Source of the DNA: Candidatus Thiocaldithrix dubininis
GTDB taxonomy: Bacteria > Pseudomonadota > Gammaproteobacteria > Thiotrichales > Thiotrichaceae
Reading direction: 5' to 3'
DNA: 64,000 nt
NCBI GenBank assembly: GCA_029972135.1
Contig: CP124755.1
Span: forward strand, 3,037,001-3,101,000
Shown: positions 50,999-58,710 of the stretch, one piece after another
Position numbering within the stretch: position 1 is the first letter of the stretch
How the letters are laid out: each line of letters opens with the position of its first letter
Made by a program: the position numbers and the translations under genes
The notes under the pieces: generated by a model
What the model was told of the DNA's origin: nothing
What the model saw: the letters and a program-made list of their open reading frames with translations, nothing else
Database searches by the model: none

Positions 50999-53215
50999 TT
51001 ACTCACCAATTTTATACAAAGGCAACGCCAATTCTTTAGTGCTACGAATCGCTACCTTGACCTGTTTAGCCTTGCTATTCGGTACTTCCCAAGGCAAGGG
51101 AATGGTGCTGCTATCTAGGCTAACCGTATGTTCGCCTACCCACACCGTGGGCATATCAAATTGACCGTGTTGATCAGTTGTTACGCGATAACCATCATCT
51201 AGTACTACCTCAACCTGTGGAATCCCCGGCTCATCGGCCTGCCGAAGTCCATCGCGATTCTTATCAAAAAACACTAAGCCTTGAATGCTACCTGTACCGC
51301 GTTTACCTTTGCTGGCTTTACCCACCGCTTGATAAGGTTTGCCGCGTGTTCCTTGCCAACGCAAATACACATATGCCGACTTATCCGTCGTGCGACTTAC
51401 CAACGGCTGACTAAAGGCAGTGGCATTCACATCAACTTTGGCTTGGTTCAAATTAACCGAACCACCGACCGACCAACCCTGACCTAACTCATATTCAGTA
51501 TTCACTGAACCCGCTAAACCTTGGCTTGTTGCCAAATTGCCCGTGCGCGAGGTATAACGCAGTGAACCGCCAACACTCCAATCCGCATCCAACCAATACC
51601 GTCCACGAATGCCCGCCGTTGGATAAACCTGTTTATCTTGTTGCGATTGATCCACTGCCACACCTAGAGTACTGCTTAATTCTGGGCGCATGGTTGTGTA
51701 GCTATCTGCTAACCAATCTTGTTCCCATTGCAGTTCATAGCCAGTTGCTGCGGGCGCATTCGCCACGACTTGATCGTTATAATGGGCGTTCACATTCACT
51801 TGACTGCGTTTATTCTGCCAACGACCCTGATAATAAGCGTTTAAATGCGCACCTCTCTGCTGATTAGACGTCTCATTACCCGCATTAAGTTCATTAATAG
51901 AATGATTTAATTGCAAGCTAGCGCCTACCGAATGCCCGCGCTCTAATTGATAACTAGCATTTGCACTTGCGCTGAGCCTTGTTAGTTTGTTATCCGTATG
52001 GCTGGCTTGCCCTTGGCTTTGTTCTACTTCGACATAAGTCCCCATAGACTGGCGCGCGTGTTGTTGCTCCCAACGCCAATAAGCGCCTTGGCTGGCGGGT
52101 AAACTCGACTCGGCATACCGCAAATTCGGTTGACTGCTATAAACACCCACGCTGTGTTGTTGCTTACCTTTTTTAATACTTGCATCCAACATAACGCCAT
52201 TAGCCGCTTGTGTATGTGCTTGGCTGTCTTGCGTCTGGCTATGCAACAATAACACGCTGGCATTGATTTCTGCATTATCCGTGGCTTTCGTATAATTTGC
52301 GCCCAAGGCTAAACTATCCACAGTTAGCTTAGTATTAGCATTGTCAGTCTCACTAAGTTGGTTATCGTGCAGTTGATCCACATGGGTATAATGAGCAGCA
52401 ACCGCTGTATGTTCTCCCACTGGTTGACTATAACCCGCCCATGTAAGATTGCCGTCTAAGGGTTTATAACCCGCGTAAGACTCACCAACTAAATAACCAC
52501 GCTTACCCGTGCCCGCCACTACTTCAAATTTCTCACCCGTTAGCCGCGTACCCACCCCACGCACGCTACTATTACCTAAGCCTACGCGTGAACTACGGGC
52601 AAACCCACTAGGCACACGGCTGACAATATCGCCCACTTCTGTATCCGCAATGATGCTATCGCTCACAGGTAAATTACGATTACGCACGGTTACTTTCTCA
52701 TAATGATTTTTAGTAGATTGCCACGTCGCGTCGTATTGCTTAAAACTGGTATCCGCTTGCACTTGCACATCGCCGTAATTCTGCGTTTCCAACTGATAAT
52801 CCAAATGCGTACCGGCACTTAAACTATCGGTTGTAAACTCATTCATTTGCGTATTGCTCCACCCTGCCCGCGTCTCCACGGTATACAGTTGAAAACCATC
52901 GGGTTCAGTTTCTGCGGTTTTGGCTTCAGCCTCACTCAGTGTTTGTAAGGCGCTCTTATCCATAACCTTATCTTTATACGCTTTGGGCGCTTGGCTAATC
53001 AGTTGTTTTAATTTTTCCTGTTCGGCTTCAAAAGGGGTTAAGGCTTGAATATTGGCAACCACTGAATCGGTATCCAATAGTAAATCCTCATCGGTTTGGG
53101 CGGATTCAGCCCATACCAACTGACTTACTAAGATGAATACTACGACAGCAAAACGGGGGGCGTTATACAACCAAGTTTGATAAGCCATCACCGTTTCAAC
53201 GGCTTGCCCATACAT
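50999..53215 (-). CDS. Usher-like outer-membrane barrel protein with C-terminal SdrD-B/CNA-B-type domain
   Basis: 738 residues. Signal segment (FAVVVFILVSQLVWA-ESA; ATG 53188 is a possible alternative start), a charged helical stretch to about 110, then some 530 residues of alternating amphipathic strands (GYLVGESYAGYKPL, VAAHYTHVDQL, SVGASLQLNHSIN, DADWSVGGSLRYTSR, QGWSVGGSVNLNQ) typical of an outer-membrane barrel. After GKASKGKRGTG a beta-sandwich domain follows (SIQGLVFFDKNRDGLRQADEPGIPQVEVVLDDG). It opens the fibre operon and is the right size for an usher, but I do not recognise PapC motifs. Could instead be a porin or adhesin translocator. Confidence 0.62.
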   Translation of the reverse strand: MYGQAVETVMAYQTWLYNAPRFAVVVFILVSQLVWAESAQTDEDLLLDTDSVVANIQALTPFEAEQEKLKQLISQAPKAYKDKVMDKSALQTLSEAEAKTAETEPDGFQLYTVETRAGWSNTQMNEFTTDSLSAGTHLDYQLETQNYGDVQVQADTSFKQYDATWQSTKNHYEKVTVRNRNLPVSDSIIADTEVGDIVSRVPSGFARSSRVGLGNSSVRGVGTRLTGEKFEVVAGTGKRGYLVGESYAGYKPLDGNLTWAGYSQPVGEHTAVAAHYTHVDQLHDNQLSETDNANTKLTVDSLALGANYTKATDNAEINASVLLLHSQTQDSQAHTQAANGVMLDASIKKGKQQHSVGVYSSQPNLRYAESSLPASQGAYWRWEQQHARQSMGTYVEVEQSQGQASHTDNKLTRLSASANASYQLERGHSVGASLQLNHSINELNAGNETSNQQRGAHLNAYYQGRWQNKRSQVNVNAHYNDQVVANAPAATGYELQWEQDWLADSYTTMRPELSSTLGVAVDQSQQDKQVYPTAGIRGRYWLDADWSVGGSLRYTSRTGNLATSQGLAGSVNTEYELGQGWSVGGSVNLNQAKVDVNATAFSQPLVSRTTDKSAYVYLRWQGTRGKPYQAVGKASKGKRGTGSIQGLVFFDKNRDGLRQADEPGIPQVEVVLDDGYRVTTDQHGQFDMPTVWVGEHTVSLDSSTIPLPWEVPNSKAKQVKVAIRSTKELALPLYKIGE

Positions 53216-53328
53216 AAATTATTATTTTTTATAAATTAATAAATTAAGCTTGGCACTCCCTGTGCAGGGAGTCAACTAAATTCCGGCAAACTGTTAAGAA
53301 AGGAAATAGCGCTTAACTTATTAATTTA
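53216..53328 (-). promoter_or_regulatory. Fibre operon leader with hairpin, truncated by IS copy 2
   Basis: Between the barrel gene start and the IS. ACTCCCTG (53255-53262) and CAGGGAGT (53265-53272) are a perfect inverted repeat in the 5' leader, 40 bp before the ATG. Original promoter sequence upstream has been displaced by the IS at 53329; no clear -10/-35 pair is left. Confidence 0.5.
53322..53328. repeat. Target-site duplication TAATTTA at IS copy 2
   Basis: TAATTTA is repeated at 54324-54330, directly outside the other IS end, a 7-bp target duplication showing a true transposition event rather than recombination. Confidence 0.8.
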
Positions 53329-54323
53329 ACCTGAGTTCGACGTAAGGCATAGCATTAGAGTATGGCTAACGCATTGATATTTAAGTTCAATGAGGGTTTC
53401 TTCGCTTGATAGGAATACGCAATAAGCCCGGCGATGACATGAGCGACATAATGAGGCAGTGAACGATGGCGAGAATGCTCAATTTGCGATTGATTTTTCA
53501 ACTGATCGTTAATGGTTTCGATGATAAAACGCTTACGCAAGAGCAATTGATCGAAAGTAGAACGCACGACCTGTTTCATATTTTTCCGTAACGAGGTAAT
53601 CCATTCAATGCCTTGCTGAGCGAGTTGTTGAGCCAATGCCTGAGAGAGATAGCCTGCATCCCCAAAGACTTTGCCAACCACGGATTTCATCAGGGTGGGA
53701 ACGGGTTGGCGATCATCGACATTACCCGCACTTAAGGCAAAGGACACGATACCACCTTGATCATTCACCACGAGATGCAGCTTGAAGCCATAGAACCAGC
53801 CGGTGGATGACTTCCCTCGTCCTGCGGTATTGGCAAAGGTCTTATGACGGGGAATCCGAATATTGTCACAGACGCGTAAGGGGGTGGAGTCAATGAAGGC
53901 AATTCCGCGACTGGCTTCACAGCGGGATTGCATGAACCGCGTCAGCGGCACTAATACATCGGGAACGCGCTCAATAAACCGTTGATAACTGGGCAACTGA
54001 GGAAAAGCCGACTTCAAATAGACTTGAACATGTTTGAGGTAATACCACTTGAAGGTGTGATAGCCTGATTGATGGTAATGTACCCAAATCGTCATCACTT
54101 CACTCAGACTTAAACCACACGGACGATTCCGCTTTGGGCGGGTGGTCGGGGGTTCTAATACACTCGCTTTCCAATGCGGTAAAAAGCCTTGGCAAAAATC
54201 ATCTATCTCGCAGAACAGTCGTGTTAACATCAGGGTAGCAGCCTTGCGTGGGTAATTTTAGGATGTGGTTATCCCATGAAGTATTCCACAAAAGGCTGCT
54301 ACTTGCTTACATCGAACTCAGGT
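53329..54323 (-). mobile_element. IS982-family insertion sequence, copy 2 (995 bp)
   Basis: Same length, ends and sequence as the element at 28480-29474, offset by exactly 24849 bp and in the same orientation. Flanked by TAATTTA direct repeats. It lies 114 bp upstream of the fibre operon, transposase reading towards it, so transposase read-through could drive or modulate that operon. Confidence 0.94.
53355..54230 (-). CDS. IS982-family transposase, copy 2
   Basis: 291 residues, identical to the protein of copy 1, with intact DDE-type motifs (FIDSTPLRVCDN, GDAGYLS, IIETINDQLKN). Here the ATG overlapping the transposase stop reads only MLCLTSNSG before a TAA in the flank, so no fusion is formed. 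Confidence 0.95.
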   Translation of the reverse strand: MLTRLFCEIDDFCQGFLPHWKASVLEPPTTRPKRNRPCGLSLSEVMTIWVHYHQSGYHTFKWYYLKHVQVYLKSAFPQLPSYQRFIERVPDVLVPLTRFMQSRCEASRGIAFIDSTPLRVCDNIRIPRHKTFANTAGRGKSSTGWFYGFKLHLVVNDQGGIVSFALSAGNVDDRQPVPTLMKSVVGKVFGDAGYLSQALAQQLAQQGIEWITSLRKNMKQVVRSTFDQLLLRKRFIIETINDQLKNQSQIEHSRHRSLPHYVAHVIAGLIAYSYQAKKPSLNLNINALAIL

Positions 54324-54375
54324 TAATTTATATTAAACTTAAAACTAATGCTGATAACAAATATAAGAGGTTGCT

Positions 54376-55311
54376 ATGGAGCTGTATTTTGCACTAACCA
54401 TTGTCGGCTTGGTTATTATTTTGATGTTTATGGGCATACGCAAAGTACCACAAGGTTTTGCGTACACCGTCGAACGCTTTGGGCGTTATGTCTATACCTT
54501 ATCACCCGGTCTGGGCGTGTTTGTGCCACTAATTTATAGTGTCGGGCGCAAGATTAATATGATGGAACAAGTGCTGGATATTTTACCACAGCAAGTCATT
54601 ACCGCTGATAATGCCAATGTGAATATCGACGGCGTGGTGTTCTATCAGGTCTTTGACGCCGCCAAAGCCTCGTATGAAGTCGCTAATTTAAACAATGCGA
54701 TTTTAAATCTGACTATGACCAATTTGCGTTCGGTTTGCGGTTCAATGGAACTCGACCATTTACTTAGCAAACGCGATGAAATCGGCGCAAAAGTGTTACG
54801 TATTGTCGACGAAGCCACCAATGCATGGGGTGTTAAAGTATTGCGGGTCGAAATTAAAGACATAGAACCACCACAAGAATTGGTACGCGCTATGAATCTG
54901 CAAATGACTGCCGAACGCCAAAAACGCGCCCAAATCACAGAAGCCGAAGGCAAAAAGCAAGCGCAAATATTGGAAGCCGAAGGTGCAAAATCCGCCGCAT
55001 TCTTACGCGCTGAAGCCCGTGAACGCGAAGCGGAAGCGGAAGCCAAGGCGACTCAATTAGTCTCGCAAGCCGTCTCACAAGGCGATGTACAAGCCTTAAA
55101 CTACTTTGTGGCACAGAAATATGTGGAAGCCTTGGGCAAATTTGCCGAGTCTAATCAGCAAAAAACCATTTTCATGCCACTGGATACCAGCGGTTTAATG
55201 GGTTCAATCGGCAGTATTAATGAATTGTGGAAAAGCATACAAGACAAAGGCGCAACGGCTAAAACCCCAGAAAACAGCCCTTATCAACGTATGAGCCAAC
55301 CGCATTCTTAA
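54376..55311 (+). CDS. SPFH/stomatin-family membrane protein (QmcA/paraslipin type)
   Basis: 311 residues. One N-terminal membrane helix (LYFALTIVGLVIILMFMGI), then SPFH domain VPQGFAYTVERFGRYVYTLSPGLGVFVPLIYSVGRKINMMEQ...ITADNANVNIDGVVFYQV, and a long Ala/Glu coiled coil (EAEGKKQAQILEAEGAKSAAFLRAEAREREAEAEAKA). Forms membrane microdomain rings and modulates membrane proteolysis. AAGAGG precedes the start. Pairs with the NfeD gene 20 bp downstream, the standard operon. Confidence 0.94.
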   Translation: MELYFALTIVGLVIILMFMGIRKVPQGFAYTVERFGRYVYTLSPGLGVFVPLIYSVGRKINMMEQVLDILPQQVITADNANVNIDGVVFYQVFDAAKASYEVANLNNAILNLTMTNLRSVCGSMELDHLLSKRDEIGAKVLRIVDEATNAWGVKVLRVEIKDIEPPQELVRAMNLQMTAERQKRAQITEAEGKKQAQILEAEGAKSAAFLRAEAREREAEAEAKATQLVSQAVSQGDVQALNYFVAQKYVEALGKFAESNQQKTIFMPLDTSGLMGSIGSINELWKSIQDKGATAKTPENSPYQRMSQPHS

Positions 55312-55331
55312 GTCAGACTCACGAGATAACT

Positions 55332-55778
55332 ATGCAAACAACGTTTGAACCCACTTTGTGGTTTTGGCTGATTCTCGGCTTAGCTCTACTCGGCTTAGAA
55401 GTCGTTGTACCGGGCATGATTTTAATGTGGTTTGGGATTGGCGCATTGATTACAGGTGCGCTGCTCGCCTTTTTTCCAGATATGAGTCTTGCAACCCAAC
55501 TGATTTCATTTGCCGTATTATCCGTGGCAAGTTTAATCGCTTGGCGCAAATCCAAATGGCGGGAAGAGCAAATTCAATCTGATAAGCCCGAACTTAATCA
55601 ACGCCTACAAAACTTGCTGGGCAAAGAATTTGTCTTAACCGATGCAATTCAAAACGGGCGTGGCACAATTCGCGTTGGCGACACACCGTGGATTGTTGAA
55701 GGAGACGATTTGCCAGCAGGTACTAAAGTGCGAGTGAGCCAATTGGATGGCATGATTTTGAAGGTGGAAGCAGTTTAA
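55332..55778 (+). CDS. NfeD-family membrane protein (short form)
   Basis: 148 residues with two to three membrane segments (WFWLILGLALLGLEVVVPGMILMWFGIGALITGALLAFF, AVLSVASLIAWRK) and a C-terminal OB-fold domain (LLGKEFVLTDAIQNGRGTIRVGDTPWIVEGDDLPAGTKVRVSQLDGMILKV), as in YbbK-associated NfeD proteins. Partner of the SPFH protein upstream. Confidence 0.93.
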   Translation: MQTTFEPTLWFWLILGLALLGLEVVVPGMILMWFGIGALITGALLAFFPDMSLATQLISFAVLSVASLIAWRKSKWREEQIQSDKPELNQRLQNLLGKEFVLTDAIQNGRGTIRVGDTPWIVEGDDLPAGTKVRVSQLDGMILKVEAV

Positions 55779-55809
55779 ACTCACAGGTGTATTAATTTTA
55801 GGATTTAAC

Positions 55810-55989
55810 ATGAAGTATCTCCCTATTCTGCTGTTATTAGGCTTAGTGGCTTGTCATTCGAGTGATCCCATTCACCATTTACCTACTCCTGTTGGACGGG
55901 CTTGCACAGAAGAAGCCAAAATCTGCCCTGACGGAAAAACAGCGGTCGGACGCACAGGTGCTAATTGCGAGTTTGCGCCCTGCCCTTAA
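55810..55989 (+). CDS. Small cysteine-rich lipoprotein
   Basis: 59 residues, shorter than usual gene-calling limits. MKYLPILLLLGLVACHSS is a lipoprotein signal with lipobox LVAC. The mature part is a compact unit with four cysteines, CTEEAKICPDGKTAVGRTGA then NCEFAPCP, a pattern I know from small secreted bacterial proteins and Kazal-like segments; a disulfide-knit fold is likely. Starts 31 bp after nfeD, so it may be the third gene of that unit. Its stop overlaps the stop of the convergent gene. Confidence 0.72.
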   Translation: MKYLPILLLLGLVACHSSDPIHHLPTPVGRACTEEAKICPDGKTAVGRTGANCEFAPCP

Positions 55990-56423
55990 CCTGCATGACT
56001 GGCGAAGTAGTAAACTTTCCAAGTACCATCGGTTTGCGGCTTTAAGCGAACCGACAATAAACAATGTCCCGTAAATTCTAAATTAAGTTGTGTTTGTTCA
56101 ATCGGGTTACCATTCCACCAACGGCGCAGGCGATTACCATTCGATTGTGGCGGAGAGCTATATGCATACTGTGAGGCAAGGCAATGGCGCTGGCGTATAT
56201 CGCTTAATGCTTGTGGCGACATGCCGACGTAGCCTTGTTTAACCGTCAATTCAAACGCTGCCTTATAATTTTCTTGCTGAAGATAGTCGACAAATTGTTG
56301 GGCGGTTTGAATGGCAGCGGGCGGCGTATAAGGTTGGTGAAGCCAATACCAGCTAGCCCCGACAAGCGCGATGACAATTGCTATAATAATTAATGCTCTA
56401 ATAGCTCGTTTGTCATAATTCAT
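55986..56423 (-). CDS. Membrane-anchored protein of unknown function
   Basis: 145 residues. One N-terminal membrane segment (ALIIIAIVIALVGASWYWL) followed by a soluble, presumably periplasmic domain: AQQFVDYLQQENYKAAFELTV... with the pattern of small NTF2-like/DUF4878-type domains, ending WKVYYFASHAG. Two Cys (RHCLAS, GHCLLS). No precise family. Overlaps the stop of the lipoprotein gene and lies 10 bp after the zinc-ribbon gene in the same direction. Confidence 0.68.
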   Translation of the reverse strand: MNYDKRAIRALIIIAIVIALVGASWYWLHQPYTPPAAIQTAQQFVDYLQQENYKAAFELTVKQGYVGMSPQALSDIRQRHCLASQYAYSSPPQSNGNRLRRWWNGNPIEQTQLNLEFTGHCLLSVRLKPQTDGTWKVYYFASHAG

Positions 56424-56433
56424 TTTTTACCCG

Positions 56434-56622
56434 CTAACGAAAAAATATCATAAAGCACGCAACCGCAATTAACACAATAGCCACAACACCTCCTGTTCCT
56501 GCCGTGGATACACTGCCTTTTTTACATTTTGGGCATTGAGCAGATAAGTACTTTTTGCCACGCGGATACCATTTATGACCACAATATGCACAGGTGTTTT
56601 GCACACGTTTTGTTGATGTCAT
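56434..56622 (-). CDS. Small zinc-ribbon membrane protein
   Basis: 62 residues from ATG 56622 (MTSTKRVQNTCAYCGHKW). CAYC and CPKC form a four-Cys zinc ribbon, followed by a Gly-rich linker and a C-terminal membrane helix (VVAIVLIAVACFMIFF). Such tail-anchored ribbons are common but uncharacterised. Probably co-transcribed with the following 145-residue gene. Confidence 0.7.
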   Translation of the reverse strand: MTSTKRVQNTCAYCGHKWYPRGKKYLSAQCPKCKKGSVSTAGTGGVVAIVLIAVACFMIFFR

Positions 56623-56648
56623 ATAGCCCAAATCCTCAATAATAAAGA

Positions 56649-56936
56649 ATGGTTAATAGTAAAAATATCAAGCTGATTATAATGCGACTTATAGACACTG
56701 TCTTACACTCTGCTGACAGTTCGATTTATGCGCTGCATCTCACCGAAAAACCGAACACATCCCATCACCAACAAGCTCGCTTGCAAAGTTTAGCGCTAGA
56801 AATTCAGGCATTAGATCGCTTGTATACACTGGCAGGAATGGCAATGGATGCGAAGACAGCGGCGAAACGCCAAGCGTATTACGAGGAATATGAGCGGCTG
56901 AAGCAAGCAGTATCTTCTACCTGTTCATATACCTAA
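56649..56936 (+). CDS. Small hypothetical protein
   Basis: 95 residues from ATG 56649; ATG 56682 (MRLIDTVLHSADSSIYALHL) is an alternative. Helical, soluble, with LARLQSLALEIQALDRLY-like amphipathic pattern and KRQAYYEEYERLKQAV. No family recognised, and no convincing ribosome site, so confidence is moderate. Confidence 0.5.
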   Translation: MVNSKNIKLIIMRLIDTVLHSADSSIYALHLTEKPNTSHHQQARLQSLALEIQALDRLYTLAGMAMDAKTAAKRQAYYEEYERLKQAVSSTCSYT

Positions 56937-56947
56937 GAAAGCAGAAG

Positions 56948-57023
56948 TGGCGCACCCGGCTGGAATCGAACCAGCGACCCTTGGCTTCGGAGGCCAATAC
57001 TCTATCCCCTGAGCTACGGGTGC
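56948..57023 (-). tRNA. tRNA-Arg (anticodon CCG)
   Basis: 76 nt with encoded CCA. Acceptor arms GCACCCG and CGGGTGC pair fully, discriminator G. D arm TAGCTCAGGGGATAGAGTA, anticodon stem TTGGC/GCCAA with loop CTCCGAA giving anticodon CCG, T arm CTGGTTCGATTCCAG. All four arms fold. Confidence 0.97.
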
Positions 57024-57172
57024 GTAATTGAGTTGTGCATGATACCCAAGCTTAAGGTGTGCGTCTATGTTCGTCTGCATTGCAGACCGAAAACTCGCCA
57101 AATCCATGCTTAAATGTGTGAAATCGTCTACCATAAAGGTTCTTTTGCAGTATTGTTTGGAAGCGTATTCGC

Positions 57173-58039
57173 ATGATTCGTAGTATGACCGCCTTCTCAC
57201 ACCGTGAGTTAACCACTGAACAGGGCACATTTACATGGGAGGCGCGCACGGTTAATCACCGTTATTTAGATATGAGTTTGCGTTTACCAGAAGAATTTCG
57301 CAGCCAAGAAAATCAGTTCCGTGAAATTATTCAAACCCTGTTAAAACGCGGCAAGGTCGAAACCAACCTACGTTTTACGCCTGCCTTGGGTAAGGTTTCA
57401 GAAATAAAAATTAATGAACCATTGGCAAAAGCCCTAATTGATGCTTGTAAACAATTAGAAAGTTTTGCACCCAATACCGAACCTTTAAAAGCCTTGGATA
57501 TTTTACGTTGGCCGGGGGTAGCGCAAGATTCGCAGCCGGATATGGACGTTTTAAATGAACATGCTAAGGCATTGTTAAAAACTACGTTAGACGATTTATT
57601 AGACATGCGGGAGCGTGAGGGTAAACGTTTAGCCGATTTCATTTATCAGCGTTGCGACCAAATTGCGGAAATTATCGTTAAAATTCGCAAACATCGCCCT
57701 GCCATTATCAATGGACAACGCGAAAAAATCTTAACACGCATTGAAGAGCTGAAGATTTCGCCGGATTACAACCGTATCGAGCAAGAATTAGTCATTCTCG
57801 CACAGCGTTTAGATGTGGATGAGGAATTAGATCGGCTCATGGCGCATTTAGATGAAATTAACGATGTATTAGAACGTGATGAGCCCGTGGGGCGGCGTTT
57901 AGATTTTTTAATGCAAGAGTTGAATCGGGAAGCCAATACCTTATCTTCCAAATCTAATGATGCCGAAACCACCCAAGCAGCGGTCGATTTAAAGGTATTA
58001 ATTGAGCAAATGCGGGAACAAGTACAAAATATTGAGTAA
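57173..58039 (+). CDS. yicC: YicC/YloC family endoribonuclease
   Basis: 288 residues. N-terminal YicC domain MIRSMTAFSHRELTTEQGTFTWEARTVNHRYLDMSLRLPEEFR, and C-terminal DUF1732 domain with ELDRLMAHLDEINDVLERDEPVGRRLDFLMQELNREANTLSSKS. The family degrades RNA, in E. coli linked to the sRNA RyhB. Usually adjacent to gmk or rpoZ, which are not seen here. Confidence 0.94.
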   Translation: MIRSMTAFSHRELTTEQGTFTWEARTVNHRYLDMSLRLPEEFRSQENQFREIIQTLLKRGKVETNLRFTPALGKVSEIKINEPLAKALIDACKQLESFAPNTEPLKALDILRWPGVAQDSQPDMDVLNEHAKALLKTTLDDLLDMREREGKRLADFIYQRCDQIAEIIVKIRKHRPAIINGQREKILTRIEELKISPDYNRIEQELVILAQRLDVDEELDRLMAHLDEINDVLERDEPVGRRLDFLMQELNREANTLSSKSNDAETTQAAVDLKVLIEQMREQVQNIE

Positions 58040-58065
58040 AGTCAAGATTTTTTTGCTTGAAAATG

Positions 58066-58094
58066 CTTGAAAGCTAGTAAGTCATCTCCATATT
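58066..58094 (+). promoter_or_regulatory. Sigma-32 (heat-shock) promoter of hsp20
   Basis: CTTGAAA (58066-58072), a 13-bp spacer, and CTCCATATT (58086-58094) match the sigma-32 consensus CTTGAAA-N13-14-CCCCATNT with one mismatch. A second CTTGAAA lies 10 bp upstream. The predicted start is about 40 nt before the Hsp20 ATG. Confidence 0.8.
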
Positions 58095-58139
58095 CACGTT
58101 ACGTTAAGCTAATGAATAACACAAATTTGGAGATGACAC

Positions 58140-58625
58140 ATGAAAATTGCACGTTATGAACCTTGGTCTATTTTGAACCAATTACAACGCGAAATGGATA
58201 ATTTAATCCGCCGTGAAGGCGATACTACGACTAGCCCGGTCAGCGATTGGACTCCAGCCGTGGATATTCGTGAAACCGACTCGGCTTACATTTTGCGAGT
58301 TGATGTTCCCGGTGTTAATCCACAAGACATCGACATCAACATGGAAAACAACGTGTTAACCATCAGCGGTAAACGCGATACCGAAACCACTGATGAGAAA
58401 AATGGCTATAAACGCGTAGAACGGGTAACAGGTACATTCCATCGCCGTTTTACATTGCCAGATAGCATTGATAGCGATCATATCACGGCTAAAACTGACA
58501 ATGGCGTGCTGGAAATTACCTTACCTAAACAGGCAAAAGTGATGCCGCGTAAAATTGCGGTACAAGCACCTGCACCCGCAGCAAATAATACAATAAGCAC
58601 CACCAGTACTAGTGCTGCTGCTTAA
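58140..58625 (+). CDS. Hsp20/alpha-crystallin small heat-shock protein
   Basis: 161 residues. Alpha-crystallin domain from about 45 to 135: WTPAVDIRETDSAYILRVDVPGVNPQDIDINMENNVLTISGKR, RVTGTFHRRFTLPDSIDSDHITAKTDNGVLEITLPK. Flexible Ala/Thr/Ser tail follows. ATP-independent holdase for unfolding proteins. Heat-shock promoter upstream and a strong terminator downstream; a DnaJ-class gene follows. Confidence 0.95.
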   Translation: MKIARYEPWSILNQLQREMDNLIRREGDTTTSPVSDWTPAVDIRETDSAYILRVDVPGVNPQDIDINMENNVLTISGKRDTETTDEKNGYKRVERVTGTFHRRFTLPDSIDSDHITAKTDNGVLEITLPKQAKVMPRKIAVQAPAPAANNTISTTSTSAAA

Positions 58626-58653
58626 ACATAATTTGTTACAATTCTTGTTTTAG

Positions 58654-58682
58654 AAAAACGCCGCAGCCTGCGGCGTTTTTTA
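58654..58682 (+). terminator. Rho-independent terminator after hsp20
   Basis: AAAAACGCCGCA, loop GCC, TGCGGCGTTTTTT: a perfect 12-bp stem into a T run, just upstream of the DnaJ-class gene. Confidence 0.93.
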
Positions 58683-58710
58683 TCGGCTAATACGCAGACG
58701 AGGCTGACTA

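Noticed and set aside
28506..54230. Composite transposon bounded by the two IS982 copies
   Set aside because: Each copy has its own target duplication and the interior is core chromosome (dnaB, ribosomal genes), so these are separate insertions.
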